Assembly (NCBI GenBank): GCA_041752455.1
Contig: JBGSWL010000154.1
Location: forward strand, 1 to 16,807
Length of the DNA: 16,807 nucleotides
Direction of reading: 5' to 3'
DNA from: JBGSWL01 sp041752455
GTDB lineage: Bacteria > Pseudomonadota > Alphaproteobacteria > Rhizobiales > Rhizobiaceae
Part shown: positions 1-7,504 of the stretch, piece by piece
How positions within the stretch are numbered: position 1 is the stretch's first letter
How the letters are laid out: the number at the start of each line of letters is the position of its first letter
Notes under the pieces: generated by a model
Told to the model about the DNA's origin: nothing
Seen by the model: only the letters and a program-made list of their open reading frames with translations
Databases searched by the model: none
Made by a program: the position numbers and the translations under genes

Positions 1-500
1 CCGGCCCGGTTGGCCGCGTGGACGCAAACCGCGAGCGGCTCGGCGCAGGCCGCTTCCCCGAGCGAAACGTTGCCGCCAACCGGTACGCATTGCGCCGCCC
101 CGACAACCATCGCCTCGCGAAAGCCGCCCTGCTGATGGGGAAACCGCATGGCGGAGCCGAGAAACCGCATATCGAGGCAATGCTGATGGCGACCCATCGC
201 GCAGTATTTGCATGTGCCGCAAGGGTGGCTTGGATTGATCGCAACGCGGTCGCCGGGTTTGACCCCGGCAACGCCGTCACCGACGGTCTCGATTGTGCCC
301 GCGATCTCGTGGCCGAGAATGATCGGCTCCCGGACGCGGATCGGACCGAACCCGCCGTCGTGATAATAGTGCAGGTCAGACCCGCAGATGCCGCCGGCCC
401 CCATGCGAACCAGAACCTCGCCCGGTCCCGGGGTGCCGACGGCTGCGGTCTCGACGCGAATGTCATGCTGGCCGTGAAGTCTGCAGACGCGGATGTCCAT
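1..500 (-). CDS. idnD: L-idonate/L-gulonate 5-dehydrogenase, zinc-dependent medium-chain alcohol dehydrogenase (C-terminus beyond left edge)
   Basis: The first 166 residues are visible, read from an ATG at 500 and cut by the window edge. The protein is a zinc-dependent MDR dehydrogenase. The catalytic-zinc motif GGICGSDLHYY (C39) is followed by GHE (H64, E65). The structural-zinc site has Cys 94, 97, 100 and 108 in the pattern PCGTCKYC...C. The stretches DMRFLGSAMRFPH and GGFREAMV closely resemble E. coli IdnD, which oxidises L-idonate at C5 with NAD(P); related enzymes oxidise L-gulonate to D-fructuronate. The NAD-binding half is outside the window. The start lies 10 bases after the dctM stop, and an AGGA-like ribosome site overlaps that stop, so it is the last visible gene of the TRAP operon. 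Exact substrate (L-idonate, L-gulonate or a relative) is inferred from context. Confidence 0.85.
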   Translation of the reverse strand, partial: MDIRVCRLHGQHDIRVETAAVGTPGPGEVLVRMGAGGICGSDLHYYHDGGFGPIRVREPIILGHEIAGTIETVGDGVAGVKPGDRVAINPSHPCGTCKYCAMGRHQHCLDMRFLGSAMRFPHQQGGFREAMVVGAAQCVPVGGNVSLGEAACAEPLAVCVHAANRA

Positions 501-510
501 GGGTCTTGTC

Positions 511-1788
511 CTAGTCGAGAAGAACGGAGGGGAGCCAGGTCGAAAAAGCTGGCACGTACGAGACCAGCAGAAGGACGATGATGTTGGTGATCAGGAACGG
601 AACGATCGCCTTCACCACCGGCCACAGCGGCAGGCGCGCAATGTTTGCGCAGATGAACAGGCAGACGCCGACCGGCGGCGTGGTCAGGCCGATCATCAGG
701 TTGAGCACCGCAAAGGTGGCAAAGTGCAGCGGATCGATGCCGACACCCTGCGCCAACGCCAGCAGCGGCACAAAGAGGATGATGAGGGCGGCTATCGTCT
801 CCATGAACATGCCGACAAACAGCAGCAGCAGGTTGATCAGCAGGATCACAAGAAACTTGTTGTCGGTGATCGACAGCACTGTCTCCGCGATGGTCTGCGG
901 AATGCGCTCGGAGACAAGGATCCAGCCGAAGACGTTGGCAAAGCCGACCAGCGCCAGAATGGCAGCCGACGAGATTGCGCTGTCGATGACGATGCGCGGC
1001 ACCGCCTTGAGCGGCAGCTCGCGATAGATCACGATGCCGACGAACAAGGCATAGACGCTGGCAACTACGGCCGTTTCGGTCGGCGTTGCAATCCCGGTCA
1101 TCAGCCCGCCGACGATCAGCACAGTCATGGCAATCGCCCAGAAGGCACCGAAGAAGGACCGCCCGAGTTCACCAAACCCTTGCCAGGGCTGGCGCGGGAA
1201 CCCCTTGCGGACCGCGATGATGTAGGTCGTCACCATCATTGCCAGCCCCATCATGATGCCGGGAATGGCGCCGGCCAGAAACATCTGGCCGACCGAGATG
1301 CCCGACAGCGCGCCGACAATGATCATCGGCACCGAGGGCGGAATGATCGGCCCGACCGTGGATGATGCGGCGGTAACGGCCGCCGAAAAATCAGCCGGAT
1401 AGCCGGCCTTCTTCATGCCGGGGATCATCATGCCGCCGATCGAGGCGGCATCGGCCACCGCAGTGCCGGAAATCCCGCCGAACAGCATGGAGGCCGCAAC
1501 ATTGGTGAGGCCGAGCCCGCCGCGCGCCCAGCCGACCAGCGCATTGGCAAAGCGGATGATGCGCTCGGTAATTCCGCCAGAGTTCATCAGGTTGCCGGCA
1601 AGGATGAAGCCGGGAATGCACAAGAGCACGTACACATCCATGCCGGCATACATTTTCTGCGGCATCACGACGAGCGGGATCCCGCTGAAGAGCAGATATG
1701 CGGCAGAGGCAAGTCCGAGCGTCACGGCGACCGGAATGCCGAGCGCCAGACCGCCGATGAACACCGACATCAGGATCAACAGGCTCAT
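511..1788 (-). CDS. dctM: TRAP transporter large permease subunit (DctM)
   Basis: A 425-residue, almost wholly hydrophobic protein of the usual DctM length (about 425). DctM forms the ion-coupled channel of TRAP transporters in the inner membrane, working with DctQ and the periplasmic binding protein DctP. Family signatures are visible: GGISGTAVADAASIGG at residues 104-119 and GPIIPPS at 146-152. The chosen start, MSLLILMS, gives a four-base ATGA overlap with the dctQ stop (1785-1788), the usual coupling in this family. The open frame continues upstream to 2046, but that extension lies inside dctQ and reads as arginine/histidine-rich non-membrane sequence, so it was rejected. The substrate is probably a sugar acid, judged by the neighbouring dehydrogenase and mannonate dehydratase genes. 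Confidence 0.95.
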   Translation of the reverse strand: MSLLILMSVFIGGLALGIPVAVTLGLASAAYLLFSGIPLVVMPQKMYAGMDVYVLLCIPGFILAGNLMNSGGITERIIRFANALVGWARGGLGLTNVAASMLFGGISGTAVADAASIGGMMIPGMKKAGYPADFSAAVTAASSTVGPIIPPSVPMIIVGALSGISVGQMFLAGAIPGIMMGLAMMVTTYIIAVRKGFPRQPWQGFGELGRSFFGAFWAIAMTVLIVGGLMTGIATPTETAVVASVYALFVGIVIYRELPLKAVPRIVIDSAISSAAILALVGFANVFGWILVSERIPQTIAETVLSITDNKFLVILLINLLLLFVGMFMETIAALIILFVPLLALAQGVGIDPLHFATFAVLNLMIGLTTPPVGVCLFICANIARLPLWPVVKAIVPFLITNIIVLLLVSYVPAFSTWLPSVLLD

Positions 1789-2291
1789 GACTGGAACTCT
1801 TCCATGCGGTTTTGCGCGAGGCCTTCGCTGGCGCCGGTGAGAATGGAAACGGCACGCAGCGCGGAAAAGACCATCAGCGAGACGATCATCACAAGCACGC
1901 TGGCGTGGATGAAATCCATGCGCCAAAGCAGGGCAGGCGATGTCTGCATCGCGCCGATGGATGTGTATTTCCACGCCGGCCCGATCAGGGCTGCGCAGAG
2001 AAGGGCTGTCGTTGCCGCGCCCAGGAATCGCAGCCGCTTTGGCCATGGTGCGGGCAGGGCCTCGGAGATGATGTCCACATTGACGAGATCACCGGAGCGA
2101 AACGAAAGCCCGAGACCGAAGGCTGCAAGGTAGAGGAGCGCAAAACGCGTCAGTTCCTCGGTCCAGACAGGCGAGTAGTTGAGCACTGTGCGGCCGAGCA
2201 CCTGAAGGATCACGGCGCCCATCAGGACAAGGAAGGAAAGGCCGGTCATGATGCGGCTTGCCTGCGTGATGATGTCGATCAGTCGCGTCAT
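1785..2291 (-). CDS. dctQ: TRAP transporter small permease subunit (DctQ)
   Basis: A 168-residue protein with four hydrophobic segments (roughly residues 15-35, 45-65, 88-108 and 125-148), as expected for DctQ. The motif VWTEELTRF at 42-50 matches the conserved W-x-E-E-x-x-R of the family. DctQ is a membrane partner of DctM and helps dock the substrate-loaded DctP. A GGAG ribosome site lies 8 bases before the ATG at 2291. The gene is separated from dctP by a 69-base gap that contains a strong terminator-like hairpin (2316-2347), so its expression probably depends on read-through. It overlaps dctM by four bases. Confidence 0.93.
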   Translation of the reverse strand: MTRLIDIITQASRIMTGLSFLVLMGAVILQVLGRTVLNYSPVWTEELTRFALLYLAAFGLGLSFRSGDLVNVDIISEALPAPWPKRLRFLGAATTALLCAALIGPAWKYTSIGAMQTSPALLWRMDFIHASVLVMIVSLMVFSALRAVSILTGASEGLAQNRMEEFQS

Positions 2292-2315
2292 GGCAATGGC
2301 TCCGGCTGCAGGATG

Positions 2316-2347
2316 AAAAAGCGCCGGACTGCGGAACAGCCCGGCGC
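2316..2347 (-). terminator. Intrinsic (rho-independent) terminator or attenuator between dctP and dctQ
   Basis: On the minus strand a perfect 7-base GC stem (GCGCCGG at 2321-2327 pairing with CCGGCGC at 2341-2347) extends inward past one mismatch by three more pairs (CTG with CAG), leaving a 5-base loop. The stem is followed at once by five U residues (AAAAA at 2316-2320 on the plus strand). This is the classic terminator form, placed 13 bases after the dctP stop. Partial termination here would give more binding protein than permease, a known need in binding-protein-dependent transport. Efficiency is not known. Confidence 0.75.
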
Positions 2348-2360
2348 CGGTTTCTGGAAT

Positions 2361-3347
2361 TTACTGGGCGAAGAGTTGTTCGACGATCGGCTTGATCTCG
2401 TCGTTGACATTGGCGAGCACGGCGTCCTTGGCCTTGGCCTGGAAGGCAGCGCCATCGACTTCGACGAAGGTCATGCCCTTGGACTCAAGGTATGCACGGT
2501 CGTCGGCCAGCGATGCATTGAACAGTTCGCGTTCATAGGCCTGTGCGATCTTGGCCGCTTCCATCACCGCATTCTGGTCGGCCTCGGAGAGCTTCTTCCA
2601 GGTGGATTCGGCAATCGTCAGATAGATCCACGAGCGCACATGATCCGTGAGGTTCACGAACTTCTGGACTTCGTTGAAGTTTGCCGAGCGGATGAGGGCG
2701 AGCGGGTTCTCCTGGGCTTCGATGGTGCCGTTCTGCAGCGAGGTGAACACCTCCGAGAAGGCCATCGGACCCGGATTGGCGCCGAGCGCCTTCCAGACAT
2801 CGACAAACAGCGGCACGTTCGGAACGCGCATCTTCAGACCCTGCAGATCGTCCGGCGACTTGATCTCGCGGTTGGATGTCAGTTCGCGCGGACCACGGGC
2901 AAAGAAGGCGATCGGGCGGATCTGCGCCTTCTCGATAATCTGCGCCTTGATCTGGTCGCCGATTTCGCCGCCGGCCACTTCATCCATGTTCTCGATCGAC
3001 TTGTAGGCATAGGGAACCGCGAGCAGGGCGGCCATCGGCGCCCAGTTCTGCAGGCTTTCGCCGGTGATCGTCATGTCGACCGTGCCAAGCTGCATGCCGT
3101 TGATCAGATCGACTTCCTTGCCGAGTGACTCGTTCGGGAACACCTGCACCTCGATGCGACCATCGGTGAGGCGCTTCAGTTCCTCGCCGAACTTCACCGA
3201 GGCGAGGTGCCACGGGTTCTGCTCATTGGCGAGATGGCCGAGCTTGAGGGTCATGTCGGCGGCAAGCGCCGAACCAGCCATCAGGCCTGCGGCCACGAGG
3301 CCGAGCAGGGTCTTTCCAAGGTTTTTTCCGAGTGTCTTCATCATCAT
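2361..3347 (-). CDS. dctP: TRAP transporter periplasmic substrate-binding protein (DctP family)
   Basis: A 328-residue secreted binding protein. It begins with a signal peptide: lysines near the N-terminus, a hydrophobic core LLGLVAAGLMAG, and a likely cleavage in SALAAD near residue 30. The mature part starts MTLKLGHLANEQNPWH, typical of the DctP family. The ligand-binding signature includes LKMRVPNVPLFVDVW, with R174 the conserved arginine that usually pairs with the substrate carboxylate, and GANPGPMAFSEVFTSLQNG followed by EAQENP. It delivers a carboxylated substrate to DctQM. Context points to a sugar acid such as gulonate, idonate, mannonate or a hexuronate. Three Met codons open the frame; GGAGG lies 5 bases before the first (3347) and 8 before the second, so the exact start is uncertain by one or two codons. 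It follows gntR by 36 bases. Confidence 0.94.
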   Translation of the reverse strand: MMMKTLGKNLGKTLLGLVAAGLMAGSALAADMTLKLGHLANEQNPWHLASVKFGEELKRLTDGRIEVQVFPNESLGKEVDLINGMQLGTVDMTITGESLQNWAPMAALLAVPYAYKSIENMDEVAGGEIGDQIKAQIIEKAQIRPIAFFARGPRELTSNREIKSPDDLQGLKMRVPNVPLFVDVWKALGANPGPMAFSEVFTSLQNGTIEAQENPLALIRSANFNEVQKFVNLTDHVRSWIYLTIAESTWKKLSEADQNAVMEAAKIAQAYERELFNASLADDRAYLESKGMTFVEVDGAAFQAKAKDAVLANVNDEIKPIVEQLFAQ

Positions 3348-3383
3348 GGTCTCCTCCGTTGTGATGTTTTGCAGGCTTGCCCG

Positions 3384-4079
3384 TCAGGGACGGGTTTCGA
3401 AAAACTCGGGCTTGCCCAATGCGATGGCGGGCAAGTCGTTCAGGATCTCGCGCAGGTGGGCGCGCATCGCCGCTGTGGCCGCTGCGCCATCGGCATTGGC
3501 GATGGCTTCGACGATGGCTTCGTGCTGCGCCACCAGTTTCGGTATCGGGAAGCGCAACATCGACAGGTGGCGCACCCGGTCCATCTGCGATTTCAGGCTT
3601 TCGACGATCTTCCAGACGCGCGCCTTGCCGGCGGATGCGGCAAGAAGCGCGTGAAAGCGGTCATCCAGTTCCATGAAGCGCGCATGATCGTCGATGGCAG
3701 CCCGCTGCAGAGCGATTTCCTCGCGCAGCAGGGCGACGATGCGCGCATCGGCCTGCGTTGCCAGATGGCCTGCAATGTCCGCCTCAATGGCTTCGCGCAC
3801 GAAACGCGCATCCATCACGTCAGCGGTTGCGATCTTGCGCACGAAGGTTCCGCGCTGGGGACGGATGTCCAGAAGGCCTTCTTCAGCCAGCTTGATGAAG
3901 GCCTCGCGCACCGGCTGGCGGCTGACGGAATAGTCGGCGGCAATTTCCGATTCAGAAATGCGCGCGCCCGGTTCAAGGTCGCTACGGATGATGCGCTCGC
4001 GCAGCAGACGAAACAGCTGCGGCCCGACCGTGACGCTGAAATCGAGATGTGCAGGTGGTGCCAAAGCCTCCGGCTGCAT
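3384..4079 (-). CDS. GntR-family transcriptional regulator, FadR/FCD subfamily
   Basis: A 231-residue regulator. The N-terminal winged helix-turn-helix covers about residues 18-82, including LEPGARISESEIAADYSVSR, QPVREAFIKL and IRPQRGTFV. The C-terminal FCD ligand domain covers about 88-215 and carries the expected metal ligands D139, H143, H186 and H208. FCD regulators sense small organic acids and usually repress nearby uptake and catabolic genes. The ATG at 4079 has GGAGG 9 bases upstream. The gene reads in the same direction as dctPQM (36-base gap to dctP) and away from uxuA. It therefore probably controls both sides by binding in the 139-base divergent gap, and may autoregulate. The effector is likely a pathway sugar acid; this is inference. 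Confidence 0.93.
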   Translation of the reverse strand: MQPEALAPPAHLDFSVTVGPQLFRLLRERIIRSDLEPGARISESEIAADYSVSRQPVREAFIKLAEEGLLDIRPQRGTFVRKIATADVMDARFVREAIEADIAGHLATQADARIVALLREEIALQRAAIDDHARFMELDDRFHALLAASAGKARVWKIVESLKSQMDRVRHLSMLRFPIPKLVAQHEAIVEAIANADGAAATAAMRAHLREILNDLPAIALGKPEFFETRP

Positions 4080-4100
4080 AGCAAAATTCCTCCCTGCGAC

Positions 4101-4129
4101 CGGCTACACCATGCTTCCATACTAGTCAA
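4101..4129 (-). promoter_or_regulatory. Possible sigma-70 promoter for gntR-dctPQM
   Basis: On the minus strand TTGACT (plus-strand positions 4124-4129) lies 17 bases before TAGCCG (4101-4106). The -35 box is good and the -10 box is poor. It sits 22 bases before the gntR start codon, with the ribosome site between. The -35 box lies inside the left arm of the inverted repeat 4126-4167, which would suit repression. Confidence 0.35.
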
Positions 4130-4167
4130 CAATGGTGCGGCCTGCTAGATGTGGCGCCATTGGTTGA
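4126..4167. promoter_or_regulatory. Imperfect inverted repeat, candidate GntR operator pair in the gntR/uxuA gap
   Basis: TCAACAATGG at 4126-4135 is mirrored by CCATTGGTTGA at 4157-4167; the reverse complement of the first is CCATTGTTGA, so the arms differ by one inserted base. The arm centres are about 32 bases apart, three helical turns, which would suit two regulator dimers on one face or looping. The left arm covers the possible gntR -35 box and the right arm lies upstream of uxuA. Binding has to be tested. Confidence 0.4.
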
Positions 4168-4218
4168 TGAATCGGGCGCGCGGGGGTAGGCGCCGCCTGA
4201 CATGTGGAGGGAAATGCG

Positions 4219-5451
4219 ATGCGTCAGACGTGGCGGTGGTTCGGACCCAAAGACCTCGTGTCCGTGGACGACATGATGCAGGCGGGCGTGCAGGGCGTGG
4301 TGACGGCCTTGCACCACGTGCCGACCGGCGCAATCTGGGCTCCGGACGAAATCAGCCTGAGGCAGCGGCAAGTGGCCACGCGCGTTGATGGTTCAGCGTC
4401 GGGTCTCGCCTGGGAGGTTGTGGAGAGCCTGCCGGTTTCCGAGGACATCAAGAAGCAGAAGGGCGCCTGGCGCGATCACATCACCGCCTACAAGGTGAGC
4501 CTCGCCAACCTGAAATCAGCCGGCATCGAAACTGTCTGCTACAACTTCATGCCGGTCCTCGACTGGACGCGGACCGACCTTGCCCATCGCGTGGCCACCG
4601 GCGCGACCTGCATGCGCTTCGACTATACGGTCTTCGCCAGCTTCGACATCCACATCCTGAAGCGGCCTCACGCAACTGAGGACTACCCGGACGATGTCGT
4701 GGAGGCTGCGCAGGCGCACTTTGCTGCTCTGGATGACGCGGCGCGCGATGCCTTGGCTCGCAATGTGGTGTTCGGTCTGCCCGGTGCCGCAGAAAGCTTC
4801 AGTCTCGATGACGTGCGTCGCCATCTGGCCGAATACGATGCCATTTCCAAGGAACGCCTGCGGCAGAACTTCATCGATTTCCTGACCGAAGTTGTTCCCG
4901 TCGCCGAGGATCTCGGCATGCGGCTGTGCTGCCATCCCGATGATCCGCCCTTCGACCTCCTCGGGCTTTCCCGTGTGATGTCGACTGAGGCGGACTACCG
5001 CTTGGCGATGGAGGCGGTCGACTCACCCGCGAACGGCATTACCCTTTGCACCGGTTCGTTGGGCGCAAGGCCGGACAATGATCTTCCGGGCATGATGGAG
5101 CGCCTCGGCGACAAGGTGCACTTCCTGCATCTTCGCAACGTGAAGCGGGAGTCGGGCAATGTCTCGGGCTCGTTTTACGAAGCCGAGCATCTGGGTGGCG
5201 ACACCGACATGGTGGCGGTCATCGCGGCTGTGCTGCGCGAAGAGGAACGCCGCCGCGCCGCCGGACGGGCCGACTGGTCGATCCCGCTGCGCCCGGACCA
5301 TGGCCAGGACATCCTCGACGACCAGAAGCGCAAGGCACAGCCCGGCTATCCGGCCATCGGCCGGTTGAAGGGACTTGCCGAATTGCGCGGCATCATCACC
5401 GCTCTGTCGCATCCGCAACTGAAGGCGATAGCACCTGCCGGAAACGCCTGA
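4219..5451 (+). CDS. uxuA: Mannonate dehydratase
   Basis: A 410-residue UxuA-family enzyme (usual length about 395-405) that dehydrates D-mannonate to 2-keto-3-deoxy-D-gluconate in hexuronate breakdown. It has a TIM-barrel fold in the cytoplasm with a divalent metal. The N-terminus MRQTWRWFGPKD and the stretch CYNFMPVLDWTRTDL (107-121) are family hallmarks. Expected metal ligands are present: H239 in HPDDPP, C277 in LCTGS, H304 in HLRN and D360 in RPDHGQ. The ATG at 4219 is preferred because GGAGG lies 8 bases before it; an in-frame GTG at 4204 would overlap that ribosome site. The gene is divergent from gntR and convergent with tctA, 18 bases beyond its stop. No uxuB or kdgK is visible nearby, so the rest of the route must be elsewhere. 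Confidence 0.95.
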   Translation: MRQTWRWFGPKDLVSVDDMMQAGVQGVVTALHHVPTGAIWAPDEISLRQRQVATRVDGSASGLAWEVVESLPVSEDIKKQKGAWRDHITAYKVSLANLKSAGIETVCYNFMPVLDWTRTDLAHRVATGATCMRFDYTVFASFDIHILKRPHATEDYPDDVVEAAQAHFAALDDAARDALARNVVFGLPGAAESFSLDDVRRHLAEYDAISKERLRQNFIDFLTEVVPVAEDLGMRLCCHPDDPPFDLLGLSRVMSTEADYRLAMEAVDSPANGITLCTGSLGARPDNDLPGMMERLGDKVHFLHLRNVKRESGNVSGSFYEAEHLGGDTDMVAVIAAVLREEERRRAAGRADWSIPLRPDHGQDILDDQKRKAQPGYPAIGRLKGLAELRGIITALSHPQLKAIAPAGNA

Positions 5452-5452
5452 T

Positions 5453-5466
5453 CCAGCTGTCGCTGG
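5453..5466. other. Small hairpin between convergent uxuA and tctA
   Basis: The 18-base gap between the two stop codons holds CCAGC, a four-base loop TGTC, and GCTGG. The stem is only five pairs and no T-run follows on either strand. At most it is a weak bidirectional end point, so I do not call it a terminator. Confidence 0.25.
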
Positions 5467-5469
5467 CGA

Positions 5470-6984
5470 TTAGTCGCTGTCGCCACCGACCTGCCGCAGG
5501 AACTGGTCCTTGCCGCGCGCGCGCATCACCAGCGGCACGATCAGGAACAGTGCGGCGATGGTCAACAGCACGGCCGATACCGGCGTGCTGACCAGCGTCG
5601 TCCAGTCGCCTTGCGCAATCGACAAGGCGCGGCGCAGCTGCTGCTCGGCCATCGGCCCGAGGATCAGCCCGACGACGACGGGCGCGATCGGATAGCCGTG
5701 CAGCCGCATGAAATAGCCGAGCACGCCGAACAGGATCAGCATGCCGAGTTCGACCGGTGAGGAATTGACGCCGATCGTTCCGAGCGTCGCAAACACCAGG
5801 ATGCCGCCATAGAGCCACGGACGCGGGATCTGCAAAAGCCGGATCCAAAGCCCGATCAGCGGCAGGTTCAAGACCACCAGCATGGCATTGGCGATCAGAA
5901 GGCTGGCAATCAGGCCCCAGACCAGATCGGCATTGGTGATGAACAACAGCGGCCCCGGTTGCAGCCCGAACTGCTGGAAGCCCGCGAGCATGATCGCCGC
6001 TGTCGCTGTGGTCGGCAGGCCAAGTGTCAACAGTGGCACCAGCGTTCCCGCCGCCGCCGCATTGTTGGCAGCCTCCGGCCCGGCGACGCCCTCGATGGCG
6101 CCATGGCCGAATTCTTCCGGGTGCTTGGAAAACTTCTTCTCGGTCGCATAGGACAGGAACGAGGCCACATCGGCCCCGCCTGCCGGCATGGCACCGATCG
6201 GAAAGCCGATGAAAGTGCCGCGCAGCCATGCCTTCCAGGACCGTGCCCAGTCTTTTCGGCTCATCCAGACCTGTCCGTTGACGGCGTTCATGGTCTCCGG
6301 CGCGCCGATCGCGGCGGCGACGAACATCGCTTCACCCAGCGCAAACATCGCGACGGCAAGGGTGGTGACCTCGATTCCGTCCAGCAGTTGCGGGATACCG
6401 AAGTCGAGCCGTGCGGCACCGGTCAACTGGTCGATGCCGACACAGGCGAGCGCCAGACCGATGAACAGCGATGTCAGCCCGCGCAGGGTGGAATCTCCAA
6501 ACGCTGCCGATACGGTGACGAAGGCTAGGATCATCAATGCGAAATAGTCGCGCGGGCCGAGCGTCAGCGCGAGCTTGACGACGACCGGTGCGACAAAGGC
6601 CAGCATCAATGTCGCGAGGAGCCCGGCAACGAAACTGCCGATGGCGGCCGTGGCAAGCGCCGGTCCGCCGCGGCCAAGCTTGGCCATCTTGTTGCCTTCG
6701 ATTGCCGTGACGATCGAGGCGCTTTCGCCGGGCGTGTTGAGAAGGATCGATGTCGTCGATCCGCCATACATGCCGCCGTAGTAGATGCCGGCAAACATGA
6801 TCAGCGAACCGGCCGGATCCAGCCCGTAGGTGACGGGCAGCAGCAGGGCCACCGTCAGTGCCGGTCCGATGCCCGGCAAAACGCCGACCGCCGTGCCGAG
6901 GGTCACCCCGATCAGTGCGTAGAGAAGGATCATCGGGTCGAGCGCGACCGAGAGCCCTTGGAACAACAGCCCGAGCGTTTCCAC
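5470..6984 (-). CDS. tctA: Tripartite tricarboxylate transporter large permease (TctA)
   Basis: A 504-residue polytopic membrane protein with about eleven or twelve hydrophobic segments, the normal TctA length. It forms the transport channel of the TctCBA system for tricarboxylates or similar organic acids. Conserved glycine-rich motifs near the N-terminus are GVLPGIGP (34-41) and YYGGMYGGSTTSILLNTPGE (68-87); GLPTTATAAIMLAG follows later. I place the start at the GTG at 6984, one base after the tctB stop. It gives the usual beginning (V/M)ETLGLLFQGL and has GGGGAG 5 bases upstream. An in-frame ATG at 7008 would add eight residues and overlap tctB by 23 bases; it is possible but less typical. 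The substrate cannot be told from sequence. Confidence 0.93.
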   Translation of the reverse strand: METLGLLFQGLSVALDPMILLYALIGVTLGTAVGVLPGIGPALTVALLLPVTYGLDPAGSLIMFAGIYYGGMYGGSTTSILLNTPGESASIVTAIEGNKMAKLGRGGPALATAAIGSFVAGLLATLMLAFVAPVVVKLALTLGPRDYFALMILAFVTVSAAFGDSTLRGLTSLFIGLALACVGIDQLTGAARLDFGIPQLLDGIEVTTLAVAMFALGEAMFVAAAIGAPETMNAVNGQVWMSRKDWARSWKAWLRGTFIGFPIGAMPAGGADVASFLSYATEKKFSKHPEEFGHGAIEGVAGPEAANNAAAAGTLVPLLTLGLPTTATAAIMLAGFQQFGLQPGPLLFITNADLVWGLIASLLIANAMLVVLNLPLIGLWIRLLQIPRPWLYGGILVFATLGTIGVNSSPVELGMLILFGVLGYFMRLHGYPIAPVVVGLILGPMAEQQLRRALSIAQGDWTTLVSTPVSAVLLTIAALFLIVPLVMRARGKDQFLRQVGGDSD

Positions 6985-6985
6985 G

Positions 6986-7504
6986 TCAGCTCCCCATGGC
7001 GGCGCCAAAAAGGCGCGGGATCAGGTTGACGAATATCAGGTCTTCCAGCGGCCCGCCGGGCAGGTTCAGCTTCAGCAGCTTGTCGAAAATCCCGTAGACC
7101 GGCGTGGTGAGGGCAAGTCCGATGGCCAGTGCCAGCGGCAGGTTGCGCTGGCCAAGACCGCGCGCGGTGCAGGCAAACAGCAGCGCACTTGCGATGATGA
7201 AACCGGCAGAGTGCAGCAAAACCAATTGCAGTCCAAGGCCGAGCAGGATCCAGAAAACCGGACCATAGTCCTGTTTCGGCGGTACCGGCATCTCGCCGCG
7301 AAGGCCCGAAACCACTGTCCAGACTGAAAGCACCAGCAGGCCTCCGGCGACCATCCGCGGCACATCGGCAGGCCCGACCCCGGCGTAACCGCCGCCTTGG
7401 GTCAGGCTCGCGGCATCCACCAGCAGAGCAATGGCCATCGCTGCGAGACCCGCAGCAATGAAGAAGGCGCCCAGAGGGCGCCTTCCCGTCGTTGGGTTAT
7501 TCAT
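6986..7504 (-). CDS. tctB: Tripartite tricarboxylate transporter small membrane subunit (TctB)
   Basis: A 172-residue membrane protein with about four hydrophobic segments, among them GAFFIAAGLAAMAIALLV near the N-terminus, MVAGGLLVLSVWTVVSGL in the middle, and WILLGLGLQLVLLHSAGFII, with more toward the C-terminus. Size, topology and position between tctC and tctA identify it; the family is poorly conserved in sequence. TctB supports TctA in the inner membrane. Its ATG overlaps the tctC stop by four bases (7501-7504), and no strong separate ribosome site is seen, so it is probably translated by coupling to tctC. The tctA start follows after one base. Confidence 0.88.
   Translation of the reverse strand: MNNPTTGRRPLGAFFIAAGLAAMAIALLVDAASLTQGGGYAGVGPADVPRMVAGGLLVLSVWTVVSGLRGEMPVPPKQDYGPVFWILLGLGLQLVLLHSAGFIIASALLFACTARGLGQRNLPLALAIGLALTTPVYGIFDKLLKLNLPGGPLEDLIFVNLIPRLFGAAMGS

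Noticed and set aside
493..3128. Long plus-strand open frames opposite dctM, dctQ and dctP (up to 438 codons)
   Set aside because: They are antisense to well-identified TRAP genes, rich in Arg, Asp, Gln and His in the manner of high-GC shadow frames, and match no known family.
4204..4218. Upstream GTG start for uxuA
   Set aside because: It falls within the ribosome site that serves the ATG at 4219, and the shorter form begins with the normal family N-terminus.
5457..5481. Direct repeat GCTGTCGC twice at the tctA 3' end
   Set aside because: It is short, partly coding, and has only two copies. It is likely chance in GC-rich sequence.
6985..7008. ATG start of tctA at 7008
   Set aside because: It is possible, but it overlaps tctB by 23 bases. 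The GTG at 6984 has a better-placed GGGGAG and the usual N-terminal sequence.
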